Of a stretch of 64,000 nucleotides of DNA, positions 45,034 through 54,347 are shown piece after piece. Under the pieces are notes generated by a model. That model had not been told where the DNA came from and did no database searches. It worked only from the letters and a program-made list of their open reading frames with translations. This stretch comes from JAHBXE01 sp044222195. GTDB taxonomy: Bacteria > Planctomycetota > Phycisphaerae > Phycisphaerales > UBA1924. The stretch is from assembly GCA_044222195.1 (NCBI GenBank), contig JBGANS010000008.1:149265-213264 (forward strand). Direction: 5' to 3'. The position numbers and the translations under genes were made by a program. The stretch's first letter is position 1. The number at the start of each line of letters is the position of its first letter.

Positions 45034-45722
45034 GACGGAAGCGGCCCTTGAGAAGGCGCGCTCGGCGCTGGGGGCCCTTCCGATGTTCGAGCGGTCTTGG
45101 CGATGACGAGCAGCGTCTGGAGCGCGGGCACGTGCTGGCGGGTCTCGGGGAGTTCGTTCGCCAGGCGGATGAGCTCGGGGACTTCGGACTCCGCGTTCCA
45201 GGTCGATTGAACCGGACCGGCCGAGCCGCCGCCGGGCAAGAACCCAAGACTCTGCACCCGCACGATGCCTCGGTCGAGCACTTCGATCCTGGCCCGATGG
45301 CACTCGGCTTGGACCGCGTGCGGGCAATCGCGTTGACGGGCCAGCCGCGACAGGCTCTCCATGGCGTGCTGGACTTCGCTCATGAGGTGCCCGGCGATGC
45401 GGCCCGCGAGAAGCGGGTCGTGCTCGATCCGTGACGCCTCCTGCAGCTCGCGACGATCGCGTGTGATAGTCCGGTCGCTGCACCGAAGAACCTTGGCGAT
45501 CTCGGGCACCGAGTACCCTTGGGCGCCCAAGTGGGACACGCACATGCGGCGGGTCTCGGGACTGAACGTGACGGGATCCGCCCGACCTTCCTTGAGTCGC
45601 TGCAGGAGATCAAGGATGGGCTGGTCCTCGTGTGCACTTGGCGCCTTCGAGGCCGAGGCCCGGCCTCGAGCGGGACGCTCGGAGACCGAGGCGACCGGAG
45701 CTGGGTCGGGTTCGGGCCGCAT
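45030..45722 (-). CDS. HTH protein, probable terminase small subunit or terminase partner
   Basis: The 230-residue protein has a helix-turn-helix (YSVPEIAKVLRCSDRTITRDRREL) near 80-103 and a helical remainder. Its stop overlaps the terminase start by four bases, which is the usual place of a small subunit that recognises the packaging site. The longer open frame upstream overlaps the methyltransferase; I use the ATG at 45722. Function inferred from HTH and position. Confidence 0.6.
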   Translation of the reverse strand: MRPEPDPAPVASVSERPARGRASASKAPSAHEDQPILDLLQRLKEGRADPVTFSPETRRMCVSHLGAQGYSVPEIAKVLRCSDRTITRDRRELQEASRIEHDPLLAGRIAGHLMSEVQHAMESLSRLARQRDCPHAVQAECHRARIEVLDRGIVRVQSLGFLPGGGSAGPVQSTWNAESEVPELIRLANELPETRQHVPALQTLLVIAKTARTSEGPPAPSAPSQGPLPS

Positions 45723-45748
45723 ACCGGTGCGGGGTCTAGGGCGGATGT

Positions 45749-47053
45749 TCAATGGGCACCGCCGATCCGGTAGCGCCGGGCCAGGCGCGGCTCGACCGCC
45801 TCCTCCCCGGCCCAGGCGATGAACCTCCGAACGATGAGGTCGCAGTAAACCGGGCTGAGTTCGAGCGCAAAGCACCGGCGGTGCATGCGCTGGGCCGCGA
45901 TGAGCTGCGTCCCCGAGCCCGCGAAGGGCTCGAAACACACTTCGCCGGGCCTGGTGTGCTGACGCATCGGGATGCGGAAGAGCTCCAAAGGCTTGGGGGT
46001 CGGGTGTTCGGGGCGGTCCGGGCCGATGGCGATCCCGTCGACCTGCCAGAGGGTGGACACAATGGCCTTGTCCACCCGTTCGGGCTTGCGCCCCTTGGGC
46101 CACCCCATCAAGCAGGGTTCGTGCTGCCAGGAGTACCACCCGCGCGTGAGTACCGCGCGGTTCTTGGCCCAGATGATCTGGCAGTGCACGAGCAGCCCGG
46201 CCTCGGTCATGGCGCGCTCGACCATCGCCTGGCGGCGGCTGGCGTGCCAGATGTACACCGGGCCGCGCGCCCCGAGAGCTTCGGCGACTGCAACCTTGAG
46301 GAACTTGGAGTACAGACCCCCCTGGGTCTTGGCGTCATCCCAGTCGAGGCCGTAGGTGTCCGACCAGTCTTTGTTACGCGTGACGCGTTTCTCCCCTGCG
46401 CGATCGGGATGGTTGGTTCCGGTGTAGCCCACCAGGTAGGGGGGGTCGGTCGCCATCATCACGGCCTTGTTCCCATTCATGAGACGCCGGACGGTGGCCG
46501 CATCCGTGGAATCTCCGCACAGCAGCCGGTGTTGGAACGGCGGGTCGCGCCCGAGAACGATCAGGTCACCCCGCTTGGTGATGGGTGGTTGAGCCAGTGA
46601 CGCCGCGACATCGAAAGACTCCTCCTCCCCCACCACGGCCGCCCCCGTCATCAGGTCCTCCGCCTCATCGATCTCGAAGCCGGTGAACTCGAACTCCGGG
46701 GTCTCTGCGAGGTCGTCCAGGAGGCTGCCCAGCTTGGTTTCATCCCATTGACCGGTCACTTTGTTGAGGGCTAGGTTGAGGGCTTTTTCCCGGGCCAGGG
46801 GCAGGTCCACGACGCTCACCGCGATGCGGTTCACCCCACGGTCCTTGAGGATCTTGAAGCGCTGGTGGCCCCCCACGAGGTGGCCGGTGCGGCGGTTCCA
46901 CACCAAGGGCTCGACGCACCCGAAGCGGTCGATGCTCCGCTCGATCTTGCGGTACTCGGGGTCGTCGGGCGTGAGATCCTTCCTCGGGTTGTACGGCGCG
47001 GGGTTGATGCGCCCCGCCTGGATGTGCTCGATCCGAATCTTGGTCTTTGCCAT
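45749..47053 (-). CDS. ParB-like domain fused to N4/N6 DNA methyltransferase
   Basis: Residues 1-150 hold a ParB/sulfiredoxin-fold domain (NPAPYNPRKDL, HLVGGHQRFKIL). A DNA methyltransferase follows, with TDPPYLVGYTG as the catalytic DPPY motif and FEPFAGSGTQLIAA as the SAM-binding motif; the order DPPY then FxGxG puts it in the beta class. Such fusions are common next to terminases in prophages, where they protect or mark phage DNA. The ATG at 47053 follows AGGGAG. 434 residues. It is first in a three-gene packaging cluster. Confidence 0.88.
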   Translation of the reverse strand: MAKTKIRIEHIQAGRINPAPYNPRKDLTPDDPEYRKIERSIDRFGCVEPLVWNRRTGHLVGGHQRFKILKDRGVNRIAVSVVDLPLAREKALNLALNKVTGQWDETKLGSLLDDLAETPEFEFTGFEIDEAEDLMTGAAVVGEEESFDVAASLAQPPITKRGDLIVLGRDPPFQHRLLCGDSTDAATVRRLMNGNKAVMMATDPPYLVGYTGTNHPDRAGEKRVTRNKDWSDTYGLDWDDAKTQGGLYSKFLKVAVAEALGARGPVYIWHASRRQAMVERAMTEAGLLVHCQIIWAKNRAVLTRGWYSWQHEPCLMGWPKGRKPERVDKAIVSTLWQVDGIAIGPDRPEHPTPKPLELFRIPMRQHTRPGEVCFEPFAGSGTQLIAAQRMHRRCFALELSPVYCDLIVRRFIAWAGEEAVEPRLARRYRIGGAH

Positions 47054-47763
47054 GGCTCGACTCCCTGACATCCCGGACGCCGAGGCCGCAGGGTGCGGCT
47101 TGCGCGCGGAGGTCCTTGGTTCATGACCGCGCCACAGGTCGCGGTCGAGTTCCCCGGTCACGGTGACCGAGCAAGCCCGAAGCTAAGTGAGGATCTGTGT
47201 GTGTCAAGGGGGAGGGAGGGGGGCGCGCCTGGGCCGTTTCGGACGCAGCGGCACGATGCGCCGCATCGATTGCGTAACGCAATCGACGCATGTCAGGAGT
47301 GTGTAGTTCTACGGCCGAGCAGAACGTGCCCGGCGCCTCGCCTCGCACACCACTCATAGTTGAGTGCTTGACGCCGCCTGGACGCCCGGCGTGGCCGGGG
47401 CTGGCCGCGTCGGTACAGGTTTGGCCGTGCGGGCGCCGGAATCACAGGCGGAACGCTCCATCGGCGCACGCCGCTCACACGCGCCCGTGATCTGGACCAA
47501 CCCGCGCACCACGCATTCAGTACAGGATAGCGGCCGCCTCTCGTTTCACAGGAATATGTCCGCAATCGCCGGACACCCGTATTCGCGCAGCCCGTGTACT
47601 TTCTTTGGCCGGACTTCGAGCCCCGCGGGTGATCCGTGGTATGATCGGCGCGGGGGTATTCGCGACGGATTGAGGTGGAGCTCGAACGCGCGCCGTCCCG
47701 GCGGCGTAGTGCGAGCACGCTTGGCGACGCGGATGGGATTCTCCATCCACGAGGGAGGTGTCT
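47054..47763. other. 710-base region without a gene, containing a long palindrome
   Basis: No open frame here has coding character. A near-perfect palindrome lies at 47266-47286 (separate entry) and a TATGAT that could be a -10 box lies at 47640-47645 before the winged-helix gene. Confidence 0.55.
47266..47286. promoter_or_regulatory. 21-bp palindrome upstream of the ParB-methyltransferase operon
   Basis: TCGATTGCGT and ACGCAATCGA flank a single central A. With one mismatch the symmetry extends by three more bases each side (47263-47289). Length and perfection suggest a dimeric regulator or ParB-type binding site, 213 bases upstream of the methyltransferase start. Confidence 0.55.
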
Positions 47764-48252
47764 ATGGCCCCTCGATCGAGTCGTTCCTCTCGATTGGCCT
47801 TCGTCACGTTGAAAGATGTGTTGAGCCTTCTGCGCTGCCCGGTGCGGCTGGAAGTCCTCACGGCGGTCGCCCAGGCGCCGCTCGATTATTCCTCACTTAT
47901 GAAGCAGCTCGATCTCGGGTTCTCGTACGTCAGCCGGAGCCTGCGCGAACTCGGCCAAGCGGGTTTCGTCATCGTGACGCGTGAAGGCCCGCGGCGGCGG
48001 ATCATCTCGCTGGGGCCCTCGGCCGTGTTCTCACCCAGAGTGTCGGGGGGCGGGACGCTCACCCTGAAGACCGACGATGGCAACGCCGTCCACCTCGAAA
48101 TCACGCATAAAACGCTGGCGGAACTGAGCGGACGCGATCACGTCCTCTCGGTGGAAGTCACGCTCAGGAAGGATCCAGCCGCACCAGGTCCCCCTCATCG
48201 GGGTGATGCTCGGTCAGATTCCCGGGTTGCCAGAGGACGCGCAGCAGGGTGA
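47764..48252 (+). CDS. Winged-helix (ArsR/MarR-like) regulator
   Basis: FVTLKDVLSLLRCPVRLEVLTAV then YSSLMKQLDLGFSYVSRSLRELGQAGFVIVTREG is a winged HTH with its recognition helix and wing. GGAGG lies five bases before the ATG at 47764. Of its 162 residues, the last 25 (PGPPHRGDARSDSRVARGRA) are Arg/Ala/Pro-rich and run antisense into the RyR gene; this tail may be non-native. Regulated target unknown. Confidence 0.72.
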   Translation: MAPRSSRSSRLAFVTLKDVLSLLRCPVRLEVLTAVAQAPLDYSSLMKQLDLGFSYVSRSLRELGQAGFVIVTREGPRRRIISLGPSAVFSPRVSGGGTLTLKTDDGNAVHLEITHKTLAELSGRDHVLSVEVTLRKDPAAPGPPHRGDARSDSRVARGRAAG

Positions 48253-48661
48253 GCTCTTTGGTGTGCGGATCAAGTTCCCACGATGCGATCGATCCGGTCT
48301 GTGCCTGCGAGTCCCGGTCGGCCAGTCGCACGTGGTCGGCCCACCCAACGCGTAGCCCGATCTTCATTTCTTCGGCGATGAATGGTCGATCGGGTCCGCG
48401 CGGGTACTCGATCACCTCGGCGAGACGCTCACCAAACTCTTCGGTTTCCAGGATGATGCGCGCCGCCCGTTTGTCGCGGAGATCGAGACGGTCGAAGGGT
48501 TGGAGCGCGTTGTGCGTGCGGAGCGTGGGGTCGTACATCTGGCCGTACTTCCACCCGGCGCGGATCATGCGGCCGCACCAGAAGAGGTGGGCAACCTTGG
48601 CGAGCTCCATGATGGCGTCTTCATCAATCGGCATGGTTTGTCCGGCGATCGGGGGGGCCAT
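48164..48661 (-). CDS. RyR-domain protein
   Basis: LFWCGRMIRAGWKYGQMYDP through HNALQPFDRLDLRDKRAAR matches the RyR repeat domain, named after ryanodine receptors and common in bacterial conflict and nucleotide-signalling contexts. Starts at ATG 48661 (165 residues); TTG 48682 and ATG 48634 are alternatives. Its 3' end overlaps that of the winged-helix gene by 89 bases, convergently. Role unknown. Confidence 0.65.
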   Translation of the reverse strand: MAPPIAGQTMPIDEDAIMELAKVAHLFWCGRMIRAGWKYGQMYDPTLRTHNALQPFDRLDLRDKRAARIILETEEFGERLAEVIEYPRGPDRPFIAEEMKIGLRVGWADHVRLADRDSQAQTGSIASWELDPHTKELTLLRVLWQPGNLTEHHPDEGDLVRLDPS

Positions 48662-49025
48662 GATTGGCCGCTTCTCGCTCAATAGATAGTTTCGCAGTAG
48701 AACACCTCGGCGCTTGGCCGTCCATGGGACGCAGGTGTTTTCCCCGTAGGCTTTCAGGGCGATGGCCTCTGGCGCCCAGATACAGGCGTTCGGTAAGCGA
48801 GTGTTCGGGGGTATTCGGATCTAAATAGCTGGTGGGTTCGGAGGACATTGTTCTTGCCGCTTGCTTCGGGTATCTGGTGATTCGCCGTGTTGCTCATGAG
48901 CGCTTCGGGGGAGTGGTTGTCACTTAACAAACGGGTTAAGTGAGGAGAAAAAGGGTTGTGTGTTCGGTGGGTGGGGTGGTGAAGTGGCCGTGAGCGTGCC
49001 GAGGTGGCGCGCCGGAGGTCAACCC
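48662..49025. other. Intergenic region upstream of the RHS gene
   Basis: These 364 bases hold no supported gene. The dyad CACTTAAC-AAACGG-GTTAAGTG at 48921-48942 lies 84 bases before the RHS start. It may be an operator or an RNA hairpin. Confidence 0.45.
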
Positions 49026-52000
49026 ATGGCACGCACGAACTGGTCTCGTCGGGTGGGAGTGTGGTCGGCGGCGGCGTTGGCGGCGGCGGCGGAGGGGCAG
49101 ATCCTGAGTCTGAACTCGGGGTCGATCACGACGTACCTGCCGGCGGGGGCGTCGGCGGTCCAGGACATCCGGCCGCTGCACTCTGCGCGGGGCGTGGGGG
49201 TGGATGGGGTGATGCGCGCGGGGAGCGTGCAGGGGTGGGCGTGCGCGGGGAATCCGTTTGGGGACAGTGCGCCGTCGATGTCGAAGGTGGGCGATGTGAA
49301 CCTGGCGACGGGGGCGTACATGCCGACGGAGATTGACATCAGTCTCCCGCAACCCGGGATGGCGGCGTGGCGGATCGGGCGGAGCTTCAACGGCCGGCAG
49401 GAGACGAGCGGGGCGGCGCACCGGGATAGCAACGGGTACCAGGGGTACAACTGGTTCCAGATGAGCCAGCCGGCGATCGTGACGTACGGGAGCCCGGACC
49501 GGGTGTACATCGTGTACGGGGCGGACCGGTACCTGGAGTTCAAGTACGTCACGGATGAGACGGCGTACACGGACCAGTTCGCGGGGGTGAACGGGTGCGC
49601 GGGGGTGGTGAACTACGTGGACCCCAACAACGGGGGTGATGCGGGGCTGGTGGACTATTACATCTACTACGACCAGCACGGGGTGGCGACGTACTTCTTC
49701 GGGGCGGTCAATAGCGGGGCGGCGGCGTACCAGATCTGGAAGATCGTGGATCCGGCGGGGAACGTGGCGTACGTGGGGGATGCGTCGACGGCGAGCACGG
49801 CGATCAGCAGCGGGTACAACGCCGACGGGGCGATCATCAAGGCGTACGACGCGGCGGGGCGGCGGTACTGCTACAGCTACTCGTCGGGCACGATCGCGGG
49901 GGTGAAGCGTCTGGAGCAGGTGGTGGTGGAGGTGGATGCGGGCGGGGGCTGGGGCGGGTGCGGGACGGAGACGCTGGTCGCCAAAGTCGACTACCTGTAC
50001 TACGCAACGACCGAGAGCGGGCGGGGCCTGGCGGGGGACCTGAAGCTGGTGACGGTGACGACGCCGATGACGGACTCGGGGGTTGAGCAGAAGAGGCGGA
50101 TGCACTACCGGTATTACACGGGCGGCGGGTATGTGAACAGCGCGGGCCAGCGTGGTGAGGACCACCAGGTGAAACTCGTCCTGGGCAACGAGGGGTGCCG
50201 GAACCACGACTACACGGCGGACTCGGCGCTCGAGTACGGGGGCGGGGGGGCGGATCCCGAGTTCTTGACGGACACGGATGCGAACCTGAAGGCGTACTCG
50301 CTGGCGTACCTCGAGTACATGGATACGGCGGGGAGCTTCCCGTACCGGGTGTACACGGGCTTCTTCAACGGTGAGTGCGGGTGCGGGGGCGGGGGGACCA
50401 ACGGGACCTACGAGCTTGCGTACGCGACCAACGGGAGCTTCAGCGGGGTGAGCGGGTACGACGATGAGTGGCTGGAGCGGGTGGTGGTCAAGCAGCCCGA
50501 CACGGTGTACGCGAGCCAGTACTTCGACGAGTGCGGGCAGCCGATCTCGCGGGTGGTGACCAACACGGACCCCTCGGGAAGCCCGACCAAGACCTGGGCG
50601 ACGGAGGTGGTGCGGGACTCATCGGGCCGGGTGATCGAGATCCACACGCCCAAGAACATCACGGCGTACACGCACAGCACGGGGGCCTTTACGCGCAGCA
50701 GCGGCGCGGGGCTGATCCACATCTTTGACCGCGTCAGCGGCGGGACGATGGACGGCTTCCCGGAGTCGGCCAAGTACAAGGAAGGGACCTCGGGGACGGC
50801 GAACTTCACGAGCTGGACGGACTACACCTCGCGGGGCCTGGTGGTGGGCGCGGCGACGGACTATCGCCCGATGGTGAACTCGAGGCGGGCGTATCACACG
50901 GCCACGAGCACGTACTCGACGGGCGGGACCTACGACTCGACGGCGATGAGCTACGCGTGGTGGAGCGCGACGAGCACCAACGTGCTGTACCTCACGCTCA
51001 AGCAGGCGACGACGACCAACCCAACGGTGAGCACCGGGACCAACGGGTCCAACTCACCGACGAGCTCCGACCGCTTTGTGCGCAAGGACGGCACGACGGC
51101 CTTCAGCGTGGCGCCCGACGGCATCTCGACGTACATGCAGTACACGAGCGGGCAGCTGACCAAGCAGATCGCGGATGTGATCACCAGCGGGAGCTTCCCC
51201 TCGGGGGATGACCCGAACACGGACTGGGGGATCACGGAGACCGGGAGCGGCTCGGACCGGACGACGCTGTACTCGTACGACGCCCAGGGGCGGCCCGATG
51301 AGATGACCGAGCCCGACAGCCGGGTGCACAAGAGCTACTACAGCGTGCTGGTGGACGGCCGCAGCGCCACCATCAACTGGCCGCGGAAGACGACGGCGAG
51401 CGGGGGGACGTACTACGGCCCGGCGAGTTACGGGGTGACCAACCACGCGGGCAAACCCGAGTTCACGGGCCTGATCGCGATCAGTTCCAGTGGCTCGACG
51501 GCGAGCCTGACGTCGTGGATCGATGAGACGGACACGGATCCGATCCTCGCGCTCACGACGGGGAGCCTGGCGCGGATGAGCACGAGCCTCTACGACAGCG
51601 CCGGGAGCCGGGTGAGCGAGTCGAGGACGTACCACGTGATCCCGGCCTCGGGCGCGGGCTCGAGCGGGACCAACTACGATGCGACGACGTTCGTGTACGA
51701 CGTGATGGGGCGGAAGATCCGGACGGTGGACCCGACGCTGACGATCACGCGGACGAGCTTTGATGATCTGGGCCGGGTGTACCAGACGCACCTGGGGACC
51801 GACGACACGGGCCTGACGGGTTCGCCCATGGCGGGCAGCTCGAACATGGTCAAGACGAGCGAGAACGCGTACGACTCGGGGAGCGCTGGGGGCAACAGCC
51901 ACCTGACCAGCCGCACGCTCTACGTCGAGAACTCGACGACCGACCAGCGGGTCACGACCTACGACTACGACTTCCGGGGGCGGCTGCTCTTGACGACCAA

Positions 52001-54281
52001 TCCGGTGGCGCCGCATTCCCTGAACAAGTACGACAACCTGGGGCGGGTGATTGCATCAGCGCAGTACTCGGCGGCGGTATCGGCCTCGACGGACCCCGCG
52101 GCCTCGGGCACGCAGACGTACCGCGTGAGCCTGAACACGAGTTCGTACGATGAGCTCGGGCGTGTGTACCAGACCCGGCGCTACGAGATTGATCAGAGCG
52201 ATGGGTCCGATGACGATTACCTGACCAGCGACACCTGGCGTGACGCCGCGGGACGGGTGACCAAGGTCAAGGGGCACGAGCTGAGCAAGACGATCTACGA
52301 CCGCCTGGGGCGGACGGTGCAGCGCTTTGTCCTGGCGAGCGACAACGACACGGTGTACGCGAACATGGACGATGTCAGCGGGGACCTGGTGCTGGAGGAG
52401 CACCAGAGCGTGTACGAGAGCACCAACTCGGACAACGTGGTGATGACGGTGACGATCAACCGCGATGGGGACGACACGACGACGTACGGGGGCCTGGACA
52501 TCGACGGGGTGGCCCTGGAGGTGAGCAGTTACTGGGGCCGGCCGCAGATCACGGCCATGTGGTACGACGACCTTGACCGCGTGATCGACACGGTCAGCTA
52601 CGGGAACAACGGGGCCTCGGCGTTCTACCGCAAGCCCGCGGGGGTGTGGCTGACGCAGCCGACGCGGTCGCAGACGGCGCTCAGAACGACGACGACCTAC
52701 GACGATGATGGGACGGTCCTGGAGACCGAGAGCCCGGGCCAGCCGAGCACCCCGGCGGGGACCTCCGGTGTGAAAACCCGCTTCGAGTACGACGACCTGG
52801 GTCGGCAGACGGCGGTGATCAACAACTACGTCAACGGCAGCGCCGGGGGCGGGAGCAACGATGATGAGGACCAGATCATCCGCTACGAGTACACGGCGGG
52901 GCTGCGGACCAAGATCGTCGCCGACCTCTCCGGCACCGACCAGGAGACCCTGTACATCTACGGGACCACGGCGGGAACGCCGAGCGCCAACAAGGTGACG
53001 ACCAAGAACCGCTTGAGGGCGGTGAAGTACCCCGACTCGACCAACGTGGGCACGACGCAGGCGTACATCGACGGGACCAGCGATGCCGATGTGGTGAGCT
53101 ACGCCTACAACGCCCAGGGGCAGGAGACGTTGAAGAAGGACCAGGCGGCCAACGTCATCGAGACCTTCTACGACACCCTGGGGCGGCAGAGACACGTGAA
53201 GGCGACGACGATCGGCGGGAGCTTCGACAACACGGTCAAGCGCATCAGCACGGTGTACGCGGACCGCGGCACGGTGGACACGGTCACGCAGTTCAGCAGC
53301 ACGACCGTGGCCGTTCCGGACACCTCGAACATCATCGACCAGGTGCAGTACGAGTACGACGGCTGGGGGAACCTGATCACGTTCACGCAGGATGTGGACT
53401 CGGCCATCGGGGGCTCCGGAAGAGATGAGTTCATCCTGAGCTACACGTGGGACAAGGCGACGGGCGGGCGCCAGGCACTGAGGCGCGACACGGCCAGTTA
53501 CCCGGGGGGCTCGGATCTCACGTATGTGTACGACACGGGGATCGGCGTGCTGGGCACGGTGCTGCACGACCCGGCCAGCCGGGTCGAGGCCGTGAAAGTC
53601 GGCGCGACGATCGTGAGCCGGTATTACTACCACGGCCAGGGGATCGTGACGTGGACCAACCTGACGGAACCGGGGATCAGCGCCCAGGCGGGGACCTCGA
53701 GCGGCTACCCCAACTGGGACAACTTCAACCGGCCGATCTCGACCAAGTGGACCAAGTACTTCCCCGGGGCGACGGACTTCTTTGACCTCGACATCAACTG
53801 GGACAAGAGCGGCTCGATCGTGGGCGTGGTGGACAACATCCGCCTGACGGGGATCGGGGGCACACGCAACTTCGACACGCAGTACTCCAACGACAATCTC
53901 GGGCGACTGCTCCGGGCCCGGCAGGGCTCGCTCAGCGGGACGACGCTGAGCAGCGCAACCCGTGATGAACAGTGGACCGATGGGACCAACAGCAAGCTCA
54001 GCCAGACGGGGAACTGGCTGTACCGGAGGCTGGACCTCAACGGCAACGGGACGTTCACCGACGCCGGTGATGAGACCCAGTCCAGTGATGCCACGTTCAA
54101 CGACGTCAACGAGCGACGAGCCGGACCTTCACTCCCTCTCGGGCGGGGGGTTTCGCCCACGACGTACACCTATGTGTACGACGCCAACGGGAACATGACC
54201 GATGACGGGAAGGACTACACGTACAAGTACGACGCCTTCGAGCGCCTGAAGGAAGTGTGGACTCGTGGGGTGGGGCCGTGA
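49026..54281 (+). CDS. Secreted RHS-repeat protein (shell of a polymorphic toxin), 3' end frameshifted
   Basis: The protein starts with a signal-like segment (VGVWSAAALAAAAEGQ) and runs 1751 residues as YD/RHS repeats (YDxxGRxxxxxxDPxG type, e.g. YDDLGRQTAVINNYV, YNAQGQETLKKDQ, YDAFERLKEVW). RHS shells form hollow cages around a C-terminal toxin. The frame is intact until about 54100 and is lost at 54260-54281, where CGTGGGGTGGGG has one G fewer than the minus-strand copy (CGTGGGGGTGGGG). The core and tip continue in another frame at 54348-55778. GGAGGT precedes the ATG at 49026. No type VI or other secretion gene is in view. Confidence 0.85.
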   Translation: MARTNWSRRVGVWSAAALAAAAEGQILSLNSGSITTYLPAGASAVQDIRPLHSARGVGVDGVMRAGSVQGWACAGNPFGDSAPSMSKVGDVNLATGAYMPTEIDISLPQPGMAAWRIGRSFNGRQETSGAAHRDSNGYQGYNWFQMSQPAIVTYGSPDRVYIVYGADRYLEFKYVTDETAYTDQFAGVNGCAGVVNYVDPNNGGDAGLVDYYIYYDQHGVATYFFGAVNSGAAAYQIWKIVDPAGNVAYVGDASTASTAISSGYNADGAIIKAYDAAGRRYCYSYSSGTIAGVKRLEQVVVEVDAGGGWGGCGTETLVAKVDYLYYATTESGRGLAGDLKLVTVTTPMTDSGVEQKRRMHYRYYTGGGYVNSAGQRGEDHQVKLVLGNEGCRNHDYTADSALEYGGGGADPEFLTDTDANLKAYSLAYLEYMDTAGSFPYRVYTGFFNGECGCGGGGTNGTYELAYATNGSFSGVSGYDDEWLERVVVKQPDTVYASQYFDECGQPISRVVTNTDPSGSPTKTWATEVVRDSSGRVIEIHTPKNITAYTHSTGAFTRSSGAGLIHIFDRVSGGTMDGFPESAKYKEGTSGTANFTSWTDYTSRGLVVGAATDYRPMVNSRRAYHTATSTYSTGGTYDSTAMSYAWWSATSTNVLYLTLKQATTTNPTVSTGTNGSNSPTSSDRFVRKDGTTAFSVAPDGISTYMQYTSGQLTKQIADVITSGSFPSGDDPNTDWGITETGSGSDRTTLYSYDAQGRPDEMTEPDSRVHKSYYSVLVDGRSATINWPRKTTASGGTYYGPASYGVTNHAGKPEFTGLIAISSSGSTASLTSWIDETDTDPILALTTGSLARMSTSLYDSAGSRVSESRTYHVIPASGAGSSGTNYDATTFVYDVMGRKIRTVDPTLTITRTSFDDLGRVYQTHLGTDDTGLTGSPMAGSSNMVKTSENAYDSGSAGGNSHLTSRTLYVENSTTDQRVTTYDYDFRGRLLLTTNPVAPHSLNKYDNLGRVIASAQYSAAVSASTDPAASGTQTYRVSLNTSSYDELGRVYQTRRYEIDQSDGSDDDYLTSDTWRDAAGRVTKVKGHELSKTIYDRLGRTVQRFVLASDNDTVYANMDDVSGDLVLEEHQSVYESTNSDNVVMTVTINRDGDDTTTYGGLDIDGVALEVSSYWGRPQITAMWYDDLDRVIDTVSYGNNGASAFYRKPAGVWLTQPTRSQTALRTTTTYDDDGTVLETESPGQPSTPAGTSGVKTRFEYDDLGRQTAVINNYVNGSAGGGSNDDEDQIIRYEYTAGLRTKIVADLSGTDQETLYIYGTTAGTPSANKVTTKNRLRAVKYPDSTNVGTTQAYIDGTSDADVVSYAYNAQGQETLKKDQAANVIETFYDTLGRQRHVKATTIGGSFDNTVKRISTVYADRGTVDTVTQFSSTTVAVPDTSNIIDQVQYEYDGWGNLITFTQDVDSAIGGSGRDEFILSYTWDKATGGRQALRRDTASYPGGSDLTYVYDTGIGVLGTVLHDPASRVEAVKVGATIVSRYYYHGQGIVTWTNLTEPGISAQAGTSSGYPNWDNFNRPISTKWTKYFPGATDFFDLDINWDKSGSIVGVVDNIRLTGIGGTRNFDTQYSNDNLGRLLRARQGSLSGTTLSSATRDEQWTDGTNSKLSQTGNWLYRRLDLNGNGTFTDAGDETQSSDATFNDVNERRAGPSLPLGRGVSPTTYTYVYDANGNMTDDGKDYTYKYDAFERLKEVWTRGVGP

Positions 54282-54347
54282 AGAAGTCAGAATACACGTA
54301 CAACGGCCTGGGGTGCCGCATCGGGTGGCATTACGATGTGAGCCGGT

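Noticed and set aside
52056..53633. Minus-strand frame of 525 codons within the RHS gene
   Set aside because: It is the antisense of RHS repeats: Val/Arg/His-rich with no domain or start signal.
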